From Rhodospirillaceae bacterium (GTDB lineage Bacteria > Pseudomonadota > Alphaproteobacteria > CACIAM-22H2), in NCBI GenBank assembly GCA_027490975.1, contig JAIXXA010000066.1:1-33186 (forward strand): DNA of 33,186 bases, given 5' to 3'. The notes under the pieces are model-generated. The model was not told the DNA's origin. It did not search any database and saw only the letters and a list, made by a program, of their open reading frames with translations. Positions within the stretch are counted from its first letter, which is position 1. Every line of letters begins with the position of its first letter. A program made the position numbers and the translations under genes. Positions 32,716 through 33,186 of this stretch are shown piece after piece.

Positions 32716-33186
32716 TCGACGAAACGGATCGCGACGGAAACGACAAGGCGCCGGGCGAACCCCGGCGCCTTGTGCATTCCTACGGCCGGCGGCGCGGACG
32801 CAAACTCAAGCCCACCCAGACCGTTCTCGTCGGCGAAAAACTGCCGGCCTACGCGCTCGCCAAACCAGCTGCGGGAACGCTGCTCGACATTCCCGCCCTG
32901 TTCGGGTTCGTGCCGCGCGCGCTGTGGTTCGAAGTGGGCTTCGGCGGCGGCGAACATCTCGCCCACCAGGCCGCCAGCAATCCCGATGTGGCGCTGATCG
33001 GCGCCGAGCCGTTCGTGAACGGCGTCGTGTCGGCCGTGCGCCATCTCGAGCAACGCCGTCTCAAAAACGTGCGGCTTTACGCGGGCGACGCGCGCGAGCT
33101 GCTCGGCCATCTGCCCGCTGCGTCGCTCGAAAAAATGTTCGTGCTGCATCCCGATCCGTGGCCCAAGCAGCGCCACCACAAGCGCC
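32712..33186 (+). CDS. trmB: tRNA (guanine-N7-)-methyltransferase TrmB, 3' end outside window
   Basis: SAM-dependent enzyme methylating G46 of tRNAs. The seen part (158 residues from TTG 32712) contains the SAM-binding [15 protein letters not shown], the conserved [22 protein letters not shown] and the catalytic region start [12 protein letters not shown]. Start is uncertain: TTG 32712 overlaps the metK stop (TTGA), while an in-frame GTG at 32772 sits at the end of a strong hairpin and gives a shorter, more usual N-terminus ([16 protein letters not shown]). The DNA is cut before the C-terminal catalytic aspartate and histidine region ends. Confidence 0.93.
   Translation, partial: MIDETDRDGNDKAPGEPRRLVHSYGRRRGRKLKPTQTVLVGEKLPAYALAKPAAGTLLDIPALFGFVPRALWFEVGFGGGEHLAHQAASNPDVALIGAEPFVNGVVSAVRHLEQRRLKNVRLYAGDARELLGHLPAASLEKMFVLHPDPWPKQRHHKR
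32743..32773 (+). promoter_or_regulatory. Perfect 13-bp hairpin at metK/trmB junction
   Basis: ACAAGGCGCCGGG (32743-32755) pairs perfectly with CCCGGCGCCTTGT (32761-32773) across the loop CGAAC. There is no T-run after it. It lies 28 bases after the metK stop, within trmB if the TTG start is used, and covers the alternative GTG start at 32772. Confidence 0.7.

Overview
The window is high-GC, densely packed chromosomal DNA from an alphaproteobacterium, most likely a Rhodospirillales-type lineage. This rests on gene content and order: a MucR/Ros regulator, an alphaproteobacterial Fur/Mur lacking the CxxC pairs, an OlsB-OlsA pair, and the run miaB-phoH-ybeY-corC-lnt-XRE-metK-trmB. I see no insertion sequences, phage genes, CRISPR arrays, tRNA or rRNA genes. 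Both ends cut a gene: a GT41 glycosyltransferase on the left and trmB on the right.

Region 1 (1-9628) is a mix of short units. On the minus strand a DUF3576-type lipoprotein is followed directly by a TPR/GT41 (SPINDLY/OGT-like) glycosyltransferase. Divergent from them is a strongly expressed-looking general porin with a clear terminator, then a YggS-type PLP protein, an unknown Ala/Pro-rich protein and a LolA-like protein (both minus), an HGGYW alpha/beta hydrolase, a TorF-type putative porin behind a good sigma-54 promoter candidate, and a two-gene unit of an atypical OmpR-family regulator and an MBL-fold hydrolase.

Region 2 (9632-21505) is the most unusual part. Eleven minus-strand genes lie end to end, mostly with 4-40 bp overlaps: a D-Ala-D-Ala dipeptidase, two GT4 glycosyltransferases, a histidine phosphatase, a MurG-like glycosyltransferase, a NodB-like deacetylase, a small membrane protein, and a complete Opp/Yej-type ABC importer (fused double ATPase, binding protein, two permeases). 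The arrangement suggests one transcript joining synthesis or trimming of an envelope glycan with uptake of peptides or cell-wall fragments. The substrate and product are not determined by the sequence.

Region 3 (21520-33186) is all plus strand: tsaB-rimI (tRNA t6A modification and protein acetylation), mucR, fur-olsB-olsA (metal regulation joined to ornithine-lipid synthesis), then miaB, phoH, ybeY, corC and lnt in overlapping order (tRNA and rRNA maturation, envelope lipoprotein acylation), an XRE regulator with an AT-hook-like tail, and metK-trmB. metK has a structured leader (a 14-bp-paired hairpin) and a 13-bp perfect hairpin lies at the metK/trmB junction.

All functions are assigned from recognised motifs and neighbourhood by reading the sequence; no database search was run.
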